A stretch of DNA of 32,060 nucleotides from Smittium culicis (lineage: Eukaryota; Kickxellomycota; Harpellomycetes; Harpellales; Legeriomycetaceae): NCBI GenBank assembly GCA_001970855.1, contig LSSN01000332.1:1-32060 (forward strand). The letters run 5' to 3'. Position numbers and translations under genes: made by a program. The notes below the pieces were generated by a model that saw nothing but the letters and a program-made list of their open reading frames with translations, searched no databases and was not told the origin of the DNA. Positions 1 through 13,200 of this stretch are shown here, in pieces; positions within the stretch are counted from its first letter, which is position 1; every line of letters starts with the position of its first letter.

Positions 1-631
1 ATTCCCCCCCCCCCCACTCATTGAAAGTGCGCGATGGTTTTATATCCCATAATTTTTATTGGGAACGTCTGGAATTATGCATAGCTCAACTGATGAGAAA
101 TATTCATTCATTTGTTTAATTTATTTAATATCCTTGTAAAATTTCGTTATTTAATTTATAATAAAATTGAGTTTATCGATATGAAAATGAGTTTTATATT
201 AGTTAGCACAATCGATTTCTGACTAATAACTAGTATCTGACACACGAATATATTCATAGCCTGTCGTATAATTTCACTGCGAAAAATGTAACAACAGGTT
301 GCATTTAATAGATCGAGACACTAATTCCCACGCTTGAAGCATCTGTGTATATTTCAAAAGGATTTCTAGTATCAGGGTTGGTTAAAACCGGGCAGAAACT
401 AAAGCTTTTTTTACCACAAATAACGCTTTTTCTTTTTTTGTTGACCGCTTAAATCTATATAATTTCTTTTTTAACAGCTAAATTGATGACAAGTTCCTAT
501 AAAGCTTTTAATAAAGCTACAGTAAATGGGTAACGTCCCTAGGAAGTTTCTTAACTCACGTATATTGCTTAGTCTAGAGTATCTTTATACTGTGATTATT
601 TTATTTTCTGACATTTCTTGTCTTTCAAAAT
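1..631. other. AT-rich intergenic DNA, no gene seen
   Basis: This stretch begins with a run of 12 C (4-15) and is otherwise AT-rich, with stops in all frames. A tRNA A-box look-alike near 80 has no B box or stems. I see no supported gene or RNA here. It is the outer flank of the transposon remnant that begins near 632. Confidence 0.6.
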
Positions 632-748
632 TCAGTAATTTAACACGAAATTAATCTATTTTGCACAAAATATCTTTTTGTCATATCAAAACGTTTCAAT
701 TTTTTTTTTTGCACGAAAAATTGTACTTTATTTTTATTGGCTATTTCA
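632..748 (+). repeat. Left terminal inverted repeat of the MULE remnant
   Basis: About 117 bases that pair as an inverted repeat with 3124-3243. The best conserved parts are the block containing ATCAAAACGTTTCAA (685-699) and CACGAAATTAATC (644-656). A poly-T tract (about 699-710) accounts for a small length difference from the right copy. The inner edge is set where similarity fades. Confidence 0.75.
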
Positions 749-1359
749 GAAACAATAACAATAAATTTAAACAAGAAAAATCTTGCAAATTTTTTACTTT
801 TAGTGAATCTTTTGATGAATTTAAAATCTTTACAAAAAAAACTCAGTACATCAGCAAACAATCATGAAATATGATAGATCCATGAAAATTCAAAATAGAA
901 AGTCAATCTCAAACCCAATCCAAACCACATCCAAACAATTTGAAATTTCTTGTGATTCCAAATCAATTAGTTAAAAAATGAGAAATGTAAAGCCTAGAAG
1001 ATCAAACCAAATAAATTTTTGTTTCAATAGCTCACAGAAACCTAGCTAGTCTCAAATTAAAGTAATTTTAGTAGTCCAGAATAACAAACAAAGAACATTG
1101 CTAATGTATCTTTCAGTTGTAAGGTCCTATACTAGTTAAGCGTATTCTATTTAGATTTTATTTTTATCTCTTTAATCGGTTCTACTAATAAATTTAAAGC
1201 TATAAAAAAAATCAACTCTAAATATATTTAGGTAGAAATATCAAAATTGAAATGAATTATAAGTGAAAAATCAGTCAAACAAAAGTGGTCTTAATTTTTT
1301 AATAAGCTTTGGTCTTCATATCTTCCTATTATTTCCAAGAATGGTTTTAGATAACAGCT

Positions 1360-2960
1360 CTAATTTATCATAAGTTTGAAGGATTGTGAACACATGAGAG
1401 CATTTTTTTGTTTTAAAAATATATGAAAAGTGTGATAAATTTTAGTATAACTTTCAAGTTTCCTGTTTAGATATACAACTGGCCGACCTTTTAGTGTTAA
1501 ATACATTCTGTTAAAGGCTTCAAATTCAAACTTGATTGTTGATTTTGCATCCAAGAAATCTTTTTTATACTAAAATGAGTATATCGCAAATTCATTGTTT
1601 TTTTCACACTTTGTAATTATCTTTTGTATGGATTATAAATAATTCGCTAGTATCATATATGTGTTTTTTATAGTTTTGAATGAGTGTTTTTTGAATGATT
1701 ATTTCTTCAGCTAAGTCAATAAAGCCAATGAGTGTAGATTTCTTATAAAATACATAATCAGCTTTGATTTTGGAGCTAAAAATCTCTTATACATTGTTTG
1801 TACTCGAGCAAAATATATCTACACCTTTGTACCAATCGGAATTATTATCGAAATAATTTTCTTTAGCTGCATCTAAGTTTATCATGTTTTCCCGGTCATC
1901 TTTCCATTTTTTTATGAATAAAGATTTTGCAATTTCAAACGTTTCTTTTTATGGAAATTCTTGTATAAAATTGAAATAATCCAAAAGCTGAGCTGATACG
2001 CCTTTGATTAAACCAAAAAAGCTCCTTTACTTTCATAAAAGTATGAAAGTAGATTTTAATTTAGTTATTCCTGGAAAGTTTATTCTTATCTAGTTCGATA
2101 TTTCTGGGGCATTGTCTACTGTCATATTTCGAGGTAAAAAGTTTAATTTCAATTCACTAATCATCAATTTGAATGTTTCGAAAAACCAATTATAAACTGA
2201 CTCTTTTTCGTTTTCTACTATACATATCACAAAAGGAAAAAATTCTTATTTATATCCGAATATCCGACAACAACAGGGTATTCCAAATCTAATTGCTTAT
2301 ACGTCCTACCTATATGTAGATTGTCGCACGAATAGCCTTTTTAATTAAATATTTTGCTGTTATTAATATTTTAAATTCGTTTTAGGTATTTAGTTTAATC
2401 ATTATGTTATCATTTTCTTTCTGTATTTCTGAGATTTTAATGATTAAAGAGTCAATTATGGTTTCTTTGTTCTTTGTTCTTTGTTCTGTATTCTATATTT
2501 TTTTTTATAATATTTGATTAAAAATTGTATATATTCTGAATTTTGATGAACATGTCTTGTATTTCTGCATTTTCTTAATTCTATAGGGCTTTTATAGTTT
2601 TTTATCTAAAATTTTTTCAAAAAGTTTGTCATTTTCTTTTTTTATTTGTTGTTTTGATGTCAAAAAGTTAGCTATACAACTGCTAGAGTGAAAGTTATTA
2701 CAAAGGGTATCGGTTTTAGCTTCAAATATATCTTTAGCTATATAAATACATTTATCTGTATGTATTTTCTGCAGCTATAATAAACTACCTTGCATTTTCT
2801 GATTTTATTATATCTGGTGTTCTTTTTATAAAAGTTTGTTTTACATAAAGAAAGATCATTAGTATAAGGTATCCAGTCTATCGTACTTCTTTTCTTTGAT
2901 TCTGAAGTTGAGTAACTCATCTAATTTATAAAGTCCATTATTAATAAGTTTGGAATAAAA
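1360..2960 (-). pseudogene. Broken MULE-family transposase
   Basis: Translating the minus strand across several frames recovers the order of motifs expected of a MULE transposase. First comes a Cys/His-containing N-terminal part (about 2920-2650) that may be a FLYWCH-like finger. Near 2280-2250 is a YPVVVGYSD-like strand, followed by a segment with ENEKES and NWFFETFK. A TVDNAPE motif (about 2120) probably holds the second catalytic Asp. An FPGITK segment follows, and further on a STNN motif (about 1801-1790) matches the TNN-E signature of this family. The reading frame is broken by a frameshift near 2245, by stops at 2090-2092 and 1949-1951, and by a stop right after the TNN motif, among others. 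It cannot encode a working enzyme. The family call rests on motif order read by eye; the coding limits are approximate. Confidence 0.62.
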
Positions 2961-3123
2961 TAAATAAAAATAATATCACCTTAGCTTTTATAGAATTTTA
3001 AAAATTGTTTTAAAAATAATTTTAAGTTAGGGTAAAATGGTAAACAAAGCTATCTTACAGAGTTAACCAAATTTTTGGATATTGTTTTAGTTTTATACAA
3101 AATAAAGAACACAAAATTAAAGT

Positions 3124-3243
3124 AAAAGCTACCCGATAATAAGAAAGTGCAATTTATCGTGCGAAAAATAATAATTTGAAACGTTTTGATACGAAAAAAA
3201 GAAATTTTGTGATATATCGATTAATTTCGTGCAAAATTACTGA
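3124..3243 (-). repeat. Right terminal inverted repeat of the MULE remnant
   Basis: Reverse complement of this stretch aligns with 632-748. It includes TTGAAACGTTTTGATA at 3176-3191 and GATTAATTTCGTG at 3219-3231. Similarity stops outward of about 3243, which marks the probable end of the element. Confidence 0.75.
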
Positions 3244-6200
3244 TTTTTGGTTATTTTCTACAGATTATGATTAGAAAATAATTAACCACCTTATTTTAAA
3301 TAATGAATATTTTGAATTAAATTTGGTTTCAAAAATTTTATAAATAGACTCTTCGAAAGCAGGTATGATTTATGTAATTATATTAGTTAAATATATTATA
3401 AGATTTTTTTATTTTTGGTTGATTTAATAATAACTGCTATTTAAACTTTTAGTAGATTTAATTTTTTATAAATCATTGATATTTATGAAATTTAATTATA
3501 TATTCAAATTATTTATTTATTAAAAAATATTCTCAAAATAAATATGCAGTATATAAATCAAGTTTTTAACACTCTAAAAAAATTTAAAAGAAATGTATAG
3601 TTGCTATTATAAAGAAAATACGTTGCAGTTTATTAGTATATTTTAAGATAACGAATAATCAAAAATTTTCACCCTTTTAAAATAATTATCATTAATCTGA
3701 AAAAAAATTCAAATCATAATACATTTAAATTTCATAGTTTAAGCATAAAATCAATGATCGTTTTAACTATTTTATTATAAACAGAGCATAATTACAGATA
3801 TTTATCGAACAAGATATTAATAATATATGTAAGGTAATTATTAATTTAAATATTTAACTTATAAATACAATATAAAAATATAAAAAAAAGATTTAGGAAA
3901 GGAATAAAAGGAACAGCAAATAAAAATTTATGGTTCTTTTGAAATAATTTTAGCTTCTGAAAAGCCCCAAAGGCGTTATATAACATTGTTTGATAGTGAT
4001 GTTTTATACATGTTCACCCAAGAAAGCTATAACTCATAAGATTTATTTTCAAGTGGAAAATATTCCATTATATCTTTTTTACATTGTGCCTTAATTTAAA
4101 TATATTTTTGACTGATGCGAGTATAAGACAAATAGATGCTTTTTATATAATTAGTTCGATAGTATAAAATACATTAATTTCCTTAGTCAAAGCATTTTTA
4201 TTTGTTCCATGATTTTTTTATTAATAGCAAATGTCTATTTATCTAAATATATTTCAATTCAATATTGAGAAATCAAACCAAACCAAAATATTTATCAAAA
4301 ATATCATTTATTCAATTATATCATGATAAAAGGAAATTCAAATTATTTAGTCTATATTAAAAGAAAAAATATTTTATAGTTTTATAACATTTGATTTAAA
4401 AGGATTCATTATTGTCGCTAGGGATATAAATTACTAGAAAATCGGGTTTTAATTAGATTGAAGATAGGTCAAAGGAAGGAATATTTTCTGTTTTGATAAA
4501 AAAAATAGTTTAGCGTCACTATTTTTGAAAGAGTTTTTTTTTCCGCCCTTCGTTTTTGCACATAATAAATAGTTTATTTTTTTCTTTATGTATAAAGTAA
4601 AAAAATTCATAGAATAAATAATTATTTTTTATCATTATCGAATAGAATTATTAATAAAATTTCATAGAATAGATTTATTGCATCTAATCGCTATTTTAGC
4701 TTCGTATTGAATAAAATTTCAATAATTTGCTCATGATTTCATTTCCTTGAAATTTTTCACGTTGCTGCACACACAAAAATATTACTTGAAGCATTTATTG
4801 CTTTTAATCATATTATTTTATTTGTGGATTCAATCATTTATTAATCAGAGATAATCTGAATAATTTTAAATTAGATTTTTTTTGAAGTTTAAAGGTTGAA
4901 AACACAAAAAAATAATACTATTTAATTCAAAATTCAATTGAAATTCTTAATTTTAAAAAGATCAAGCATTACAGGAAATTATACTAGAAAATTGCAAAAA
5001 AAATCAAAATTAGACACAGTTATGTCAAATTTATGCTATTTATTAATGATTAACGCTTTTTTGGAATAAAATTATAGATTTTATCAATATTTTATTAATA
5101 ATCAATTATAAATCGTTACATCATCGAATAAATAAAGAATTTAAAATCAGTTCTTCCAACTAACATCAGAATTAAGTGTTAAAGTTAGCAAAAAAAAAAA
5201 AGCATGGAAACTTTCAATGAAAATAAAAACCAAATAAACAGTTTAGAAAAATAAAAAATCAATCCAAAATCAAAAAATAGGTGAAAATAATTAGGCAATG
5301 TCTATATATGCCATATAATATTACATCTAATTTAAACATGTAAAAATTTTGTATTATAGATCTAGAACATAAAATCAAAATTCGCACATATCCAATTATT
5401 ATTAATTCTCTAATTACATGAAAAAAAAAGTTAGTATTTGGACAAAAAAAAAACACGATCAATTCCAAAAACATTAATTTTGTAAATTAAAAAAGTGATA
5501 AATTATTCAAATATGTAGAAATAACTATTTTTACTTTTATAAATAAAAAACTCATGGCTGATTATAAATTAGTAATATACTTATTATTTAATCCACGAGT
5601 TCCTTGAAACACTCAAAAAATTCTTTTGAAATACATAAACATAATAGGGCTCGAATTTTTTGAGTTTAGATCAGGAAAGAAAAGAAAAAATACTTCTTAA
5701 CACCAGGATTATATCATAATGACTATTTTATGGATGAAAAAATGAGCTAAAAGAAAATTTTCGATGATTAAAAAGCTTTAATATATTTATATAGGCAGGC
5801 TATGAAGCAAAATATTCTCTTTAAAATAAACAATCAAACTTAAAATGTCTATTTTCTTTATCAATTTAAGTTATCTATTAAACTAATAAAATAATAATTT
5901 TACAAAAATCAATTCAAGATTGGATATTACTAATATTATATTATTTAATTGTTCTCGGTTCGAGGCTAAGCATATATCAATCTTGATGTAATTAATTAAC
6001 TTAATTCCAAAAACTAGATAATAAAAGATGATTGTTTTTTTTTATGAAATTAACAAGAAAGTTGTTTTTTTCTATACAAGATTTTTTAAAATTATTTAAC
6101 TTGTATTTAGTTCTAAGTTTTATTTTGGCGAATTTCCCTCTGAAATTAAATACTTAGTCATGATAATTCATTCCTGATATCGATATAGTCCATTTAATAT

Positions 6201-7671
6201 TTATTAGAAAAAGTGTTAATATGATTTTCTATTTTTAATTCTTGAAAAAAAATTTTTATTGGGTTATTTGGGATTAATACCCATTATATTTTTACTTTTT
6301 TTAAATATTACCACCGGAATTTCAAATAGTTATAAATTTAAATAGAATTTATGAATACTATTTTAATCATCCATATTATTCAGAACTTGTTTTTTCCAGA
6401 GTAAAGCAATTAAAATATCAATTGGCTAAAATTATCAGTAAATATAATTGTATTTAATTAAGAACAATCTAATATAAATAATAAAATAACTTTTAAATAT
6501 AACTAGCTTAATAAAAATATTAAGAAAAAAATAAAAATTAAATATAGCCCGATAGATAAAAATAAAATGAAAAGATATTTACAATATTCTAAAACCTAAA
6601 CTTAAGAGGCCGGATTATAGTAATAAATAAAATCATCAATAGTAAAAAAGAAAAAATAGAAACTGAATAATTATTTTAGTTAAATATTCGAGCAAAAAGT
6701 GAAAAAAAATAATATTAAAGAAAAGTTCATATCCAATATTTCAATTAACTACTAAAATTTTTTCAATCAAAATTTAATCATACCTAAAACAAAGAAAATA
6801 ATACTTTTTAAAATTTCAGTATAATGCATAAAATTTTTGTTATAAATATTTAGTCAAGAAAAAACTTTTAGGTGAGTAATGTAATTTTTTATTAATACAA
6901 AATGCTAAATTTTAAGAATAATAAACCAAAACTTAATCCTAGAATATTAAATTAAATTAGTACAAAGGAAAAATAATCCTATAGCCGTTTTTGATCATAT
7001 TACTTTATAAAAATTAATTCAATCTTGAAATGTAACTAAACTTTTATCTCCACTACATATTATACTCAAAAAGCCTAAAACAAAAATTATAAAGAAATAA
7101 AATCAAAAAAATAACTTTTAGCTATAGTTTTGATAATATTTTTAAATCTTATTTGATATAAATTTATTAATTTTCTTAGTATAAAGCATATCTGATAAAA
7201 AAAATAACAATATTTTAATCAAACCTTAAAAAACAAAAACATGTTTAATTTGGTTCATGAAAACGAAAAAATAAGGTGCAGAATTCACTCCTGATCCAGA
7301 AATTGATTCATATTCATAAAATTGCACTGTGAGAATTTATTAATGTGCAAAACATTGATATAAATATACATATACAAACTGGCTGAGCCTCGTTTCAAAC
7401 TAGTAGTATGTTTTCAATCATCGTCTCTAGGAAAGCTGGTACATCACATTTATTTTTGGTTTATAATCTATTTTGATGCTTTTATATTGAAATATCTAAA
7501 TATTTTTATATACAAGTGCAATAATGAAAATAAATATAACTTTTTATGGAAGTTATATATGTATTTTTTGGACTAATTCAATGTCACATACTGGTTATAT
7601 TACGGTATATCGATTTTTTTAAAAATTTTCTGAGTAATCTGTAGTTTCAAATTAGTCATCTTTTCTTCTTT
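3244..7671. other. Long AT-rich gene-free region
   Basis: About 4.4 kb of very AT-rich DNA. Stop codons are dense on both strands and there is no exon chain, tRNA or repeat array I can support. One short open stretch (3908-4039, plus, 43 codons without an initial ATG) has mixed, protein-like composition and may be a coding relic, but I do not recognise it. The short open frame on the minus strand near 5259-5474 is low-complexity and not credible. The region is probably decayed intergenic or transposon-derived DNA. Confidence 0.5.
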
Positions 7672-8040
7672 GTGTATGATAGGGGGGGGTTTGCATTTTC
7701 AAGGCAATTTTTGTCACTGGATGTAAAATATAACAAATTCTTCAGTAGTCCGTTCCGAAGCAAGTTTGATTTTCTTCGAATTAGGGCAGTATATTTCCAA
7801 CGGATTTATGAATGTTTTGAACGATTTCTTTTCAGCAGCCCTAATTTTAGTAAGTGCCGCCATGAAAAGCGATATTCTTTTTTATGGAAGCGTTTCACGT
7901 CATATTTCCAAATACAGATACTGGTGTGAGCATAGTACCACTCCAATTATTGGTATTAAGAGGCTTAGCTATGGACATAACTACATTAATCCAAAATCGA
8001 CTTTATTCAATATGTTCGATATAATTCATAGTTTCCATTA
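7672..8040. other. Possible coding relic of unknown identity
   Basis: This patch is richer in GC than its surroundings and is open in several frames: plus 7672-7929, plus 7766-8041, and a 49-codon minus frame with ATG at 7863 and stop at 7714-7716. The minus frame has the most protein-like composition (charged residues, FINPLEIY, a C-terminal EEFVIFYI), but no family is recognisable. It may be a decayed transposon or gene fragment. Simultaneous openness of three frames shows that at least two are accidental. A run of eight G (7682-7689) lies at its start. Confidence 0.2.
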
Positions 8041-10289
8041 AAGCTTGCGCTTTTGAAAAAACTTTTACAAATGCGATCTAATATTATTGATTGTTTTTTT
8101 TTTCTTTCAAAAGCTAGTCTTGATTTTTTTTTTTTGAGTAGCTTTTCACATCTTTGATAAATTGATAACAAAAACATAATAAGTTGCATTAAATCCATTC
8201 AATTACGGTAGTTTGTGGCCTCTTGGAGTTTTATCCATTTGACACAAATAGGGTAAATATCATCATTAAATTATAAAATTATTCATATTCGACACTCATA
8301 TGGGAGATTTCTAATCGAAGATAGCAACTAATTAAAAAAATTTAAAATGTAAAATATACTTTTATATCAAAAAAAAAACAGACAAAAATTTGAGTAACTA
8401 TTTTTAAATAGTGCTATTGGTATGAAATTTTTGTAATTTATAGAGCGGTTTTCGGATCATAAATGAAAGTAATTTATTTGTTATAATATTTGTTAAAAAA
8501 GTAATAAAATATGCATCATTGGGTTATGGCCGTTTATCCTTTTCCCGTTCAGCTCTTTATTAAAGCAAAATTTATTGATTTGCTAGCAGCTTTTTAGAAA
8601 TTATATTATTTGATGCTATTATACAATAAGCCAATAATTTATTTTTATTTGGAAAAAAGGTATTTTTACTAAACGCTGTTGGCTATATTTGGTAGATCAA
8701 AAACAGTTTACCGCCCGTGAAAGGGCTATTCAATTTAAATTATGGTAATGTAATAAACTAAAATATTTTCATTTCACAAAGATTCCCCTATAAAAGAACG
8801 GTCGTGTTTGGGATTAAACTCTCATTCTTTTTTGTTCTGTTTTCTACTTAGCAATCTTCAACAAAATTTTCAATTTTGTATATAAAGCGTCAACGAATCA
8901 TAAGTTTGAATTAACTAAAACCTTTGAGTGTATACGAGTTAACTCTTCATAGCTCAATAAAAAGATAATATTTTAAAAATAGAATGTGGGGGAACAATAA
9001 TAGTAGTGGGTGCTATCACGTTCAAATTTTATTAAAATGGGAATTTAATGTAAGAGATGAGATACATTCACGTGGTTGCATTTGTTTCATGGCCCAAACA
9101 TCTAAGAAATAATGTTTGATTTAGCGAACGAAAATTAGGGGAGATTAGTTTGAAAAAATTTTTCATGGCGCTGTTTTTGTATTTGAAATTCGTATTTGAC
9201 ACTGCAATACTTAATTATAACTTAAGAGGAGAAAAATTATTACATAGTGTTATTCACAAAATATAGTTTATGTATTAAAATTTTCTAAATATTTAATGAC
9301 GTTTACAAAAATATTCCCTTGATAGGATAGAAAGTTTAGGTACCTCCTGTGAGGATAAAAAAGCTATTAGAAAAGGCCCTTTTTTGTCTGCTGACAAAAG
9401 TAATTTTTTAGCGATAAATTAGTACAGGGCATATTATATTTTCAAACTGGGTGTTGTATATGTTCTTCCATAGGAATATTTCCCAGCGATTAATATGAAT
9501 ACTTCGGTCGAATATTGAATTTTTTATGCACATTTTCCTGCGCTACTTTAAATTCGAAGTAGTGCCATAAAAAACTGTTGTTAGTTAACAAATATCATCA
9601 AACTGTAGCAAACAAGTATATATTTTCTCGCACAAATAGTATCAGAATAGTAATAAAAAAAAGAAATAAAGCACATGCATTATCTGCATAAATTGAATAT
9701 ATTCTCAATTATTGGAAGGTAAGTAAGAATAAACCAATTAGCGTAAAATATTGAGGTAGCACAAAAAAAAAGTTACTGGATTGAGTAAAGCCCAGTCTTT
9801 TTTGTGTATCCAAAATTAGTTGAAGTAAAATGAAGTCTTCAAATTACAATTTTCACGTTCATGGTTTATGTATGACTTTTGAACAACTAGGAGAATATAT
9901 TGATTAGCCGCATTTGCGTTTTAAACCTATAAACTATACTAGACATTTTACCCAATATTTGCTACAATAGCAATATATATACTTAATCTAACTATCATTT
10001 CCTTATAAATAACTGTTTAAACGCTATTGTTGTATTATTTAGTACGTATTATAGATGCATGCGAGTCCCCAAATCTCCATAATACCAATTCATCTGCTTT
10101 CAATTACAATTTTACCGCTCGGAAATCAAACACATAAATAAATACCTAATAAACCCTGTACTATTCAATCTCGAAATATCTTTTACATATAAAGGTAATT
10201 TATTTGATTAATATTTAATTTGATTTAATTCATTCTTGTTCTGTACGCTGACTTCATTTTATTTACGCTCGAATTATTATAGATAAATA
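8041..10289. other. AT-rich intergenic DNA upstream of the hydrolase gene
   Basis: No gene can be supported. Small open stretches occur (for example about 35 codons in the plus frame near 9306-9418), but none has a start, splice sites or recognisable motif. The last few hundred bases presumably contain the promoter and 5' untranslated region of the hydrolase gene that starts at 10290; no clear TATA box or factor site stands out in such AT-rich DNA. Confidence 0.45.
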
Positions 10290-13200
10290 ATGTTAGACTA
10301 CTTGCTAGGAAAACCTTCTGTTAGAGTTCGAAGGTTGCAATCTATAGTTATTGCTCTCTCAGCGTAAGTATATTACTTTTTCCACTTTTGGAATTTTAGT
10401 TATAATCTACAACCATCGATCAGCTAACATAGTATACTTTTATAAAATTTTAGCATTATAGTTCTTAAAAAGAAAAATACGCCTACAATTATAAAAAGCT
10501 TGGAAAAGCGTCTTGGTAAGCGATATTCATATTCCAGAGCATTTATACAAATTATTTTTTCTGGCTTTATATGCTTTCGTTTGAAATTTAACATATTTGC
10601 CTCGATTATTAAAATAAGAAAACCTCTTTCTATTAATTATATATTTATAGCTCATTATCCCATATGGAAAATTCTAATTCTTTGGTCCATCGTTTTAAAT
10701 CTATTTACCCATGGCGATGATATTTTTGGATTATGTGGTATGATTTCTTTTATATTATAAATCTTTATCTATTGTCTTCTAAAAATATTCCTTTACTCTA
10801 ATTCCAACAATATTTATTTCCATTTAATTTTTTTATCATGTACACTTTTAATATAGCTCCTGAGCCTCTTAGACAATATGTAAGAATTTGAATCCCACAA
10901 AATCACTCTTAATAGGACAACGTCCACTGATAAATAATTCGCTTTTTTTAACCAATTTAACCACCCATTTTTGTTTAATATAGTATAGTAGAAGTTTTTT
11001 TAGAGCCGCATACGTATTGAATGCATTTGACGCAGGGTTTTGGACTGCTATGTTTATCAAGCCAAAAATCTTACGCGATTGTTTTTCTATTCTATTCTCG
11101 GTTTATTATTTGCTATTTCCCAGAAAAGGTGAAGAAAAGGTCAGAAAATTTAGATCCCTGATAACAGCAGAACATATGAGAGTATCTTGGGGTAAAGGAT
11201 CTGATAACCCATTTTTCAGGCTGCTAAGATGGTCTAAATCTAAACGATTAACAATTCACTACTGCACTTACATCCCAAATAGCTTAGGTGATTCAGAAAT
11301 ACACAGGCAAGTTTGCTTAAAACAATACGCCCGTCCTTGGAATCTACGCTGGTGGTTTGATTATGACCCAAGTTTTGGAATTGAAGGTGGGATGAAGAGC
11401 TCTGAACTTTCTTCATCTCTTAATTTTAACAATCCTAAATTTATGAATCTGCCAAAAGTAACAAGAAGTGAATCTGCTGATTCTAACAGCTCGTTTTCTA
11501 CAACTGAAGATGGAACCAAGCCAGCATTGTGTTACGTGATGTATGCTCATGAAAAAGAAAATTACAAGAAAACTAAAAATATTATTTTAAACTTCCCTGG
11601 CGGTGGCTTTGTTTCTATGAGCCCACCATGTCACGATGATTATTTGTCTGAGTGGGCATACCAAAATGATGCGATCATTGTTAGCGTTGACTACGCAAAA
11701 TCCCCCGAGTATCCTTATCCATACGCAATAGATCAATGCTTTGAGGTTTATAAGAGCTTAACTAAAACAAATGGTAGGTGTATTGGACTTGAGCTGGACA
11801 ACGATGAAAAAGTTTCCATAATCATTATCGGAGATTCAGCGTAAGTTTAAAATTGTTGTTCTATAAAATTATTATTCACAATTAAAATTTTATACATTTT
11901 TTTATTTCATTAATCTCTAATAGTATTATATCTTGTACTTTACTCATATTTTGTATCTTTATCTATTAGAGGAGGGAACATTACTGCTTCCACAATGTTC
12001 AAAATTATCGAGTCAGAAGACGAGCTACCTCTCCCAAAAGGGCTTGTATTCATTTATGGACTTTTTAATTTTGATATTAGAGCTTGGATGTCAACACAGG
12101 AAATGGATATGGTAAATGGCGTCACTATTACCGCTAATAGCAATTCTACCAGTGGCGAAAAGAATCCTGCTAGCTTAATATTGGATCCAAAGGACCACTT
12201 GCAACATATTTCACCTCTTGCTTTTAATAAAATAAGCAACGCTTTTCAGTATACTGCTCTTTCTTGGCTAAAAAAGAACTTGTCGATTTCAGATAGAATA
12301 TTACTAGTAAAGAATGATGAAAAAAATCCAACACATTTTCAAAGTGATGATGATACTAATTATCAAAGTAATTCCGAAACATCAGACGATGACTTGCAAT
12401 CAGAGCCACATAGACCTGAGATTAAAAGCAATAGTCATAATCACAGAGACCAACCAGATTCAAGAAGTAGGGATCTGCATTCCTCCAATCGCTCATCGTC
12501 ATCAGAACTTAGTGACACAGGCTCTGAAGTGCCTCACCATTATTTATCCATGACTAGTCGCTTTACATATTTCAGTGATATGATTTTGACACCAGAAATG
12601 ATGAGAGCAATGGCTATTCTTTACATTGGTCCCAACAATACCCCAGATTTTGAAAAAGACTACTACCTATCTCCGATAGTTGCGCCAGAGGAGCTATTAG
12701 CTAAATTCCCAAATACTTACTTCATGTGTGGTGAAAAAGATCCCCTTGTTGATGATACGGTTATTTTTGCTGGTAGAATTCGTGACGCTAAAGCCAAACT
12801 CAAAGCTAAAAATCTATCGAAAAACTTTACTTCTTTTACTAGCAAAAATAAAAGTGATGTTAAAATCAGCTTGAATGTACAAAAAGATAGTGATGATTCT
12901 TCAGATGAATCGCATATTCAAAAACATTCACCAAGAGCTTCAAAGCATAAGAAGCTTCATAAAAGTAAAAATCCGACAACTGAGTCTAAGTCTGCAGCAG
13001 ATAATAGCCTAGGGCCAAATGTTTACCATACTTACAAGCCATATAGAAGACATAGAACATTTGGTAAAGAGTATAAAAAGCTTGAAACAGAAACCAGGGG
13101 ATTTTACATTGGAGATAGCAGTAATCCGACTAGCGCTGAAACTAGTGAAGCTGAGGATAGCGATTTTCAAGATTCTGACAATAGCATTACTGGTCGAAGA

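Larger units (their letters stand above)
632..3243 (-). mobile_element. Degenerate Mutator-like (MULE) DNA transposon with long terminal inverted repeats
   Basis: The two ends are inverted copies of each other: 632 to about 748 matches the reverse complement of about 3124-3243. Exact shared blocks are a 16-mer (684-699 versus 3176-3191) and a 13-mer (644-656 versus 3219-3231); similarity continues between and beyond them at roughly 80% by eye. Between the ends, on the minus strand, lies a broken MULE-type transposase. Long inverted repeats around such a transposase are the typical MULE layout. I could not identify a convincing target-site duplication, so the outer borders are approximate to a few bases. 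Decay of both the repeats and the reading frame indicates an old, non-autonomous copy. A heptamer repeat (TTCTTTG, three times, 2463-2483) lies inside. Confidence 0.68.

Noticed and set aside
70..110. TAGCTCAACTGATGAG resembling a tRNA D-arm / A box
   Set aside because: No B box or matching stems follow within tRNA length.
5950..5975. GGTTCGAGGC resembling a tRNA B box
   Set aside because: No A box at the right distance and no acceptor or anticodon stems can be paired around it.
8950..9200. Plus-strand fragments suggestive of a transposase (CGGTIIVVGAITF and following)
   Set aside because: Several stops within 60 codons and no catalytic motif could be identified.
9440..9560. Minus-strand GKYSYGRTYTT-like segment vaguely like part of a MULE transposase
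   Set aside because: The match is short, stops surround it, and no other MULE motif lies nearby.
12054..12553. Secondary open frames overlapping the hydrolase exon 5 on both strands
   Set aside because: They are shadows of the conserved main frame that carries the catalytic motifs.
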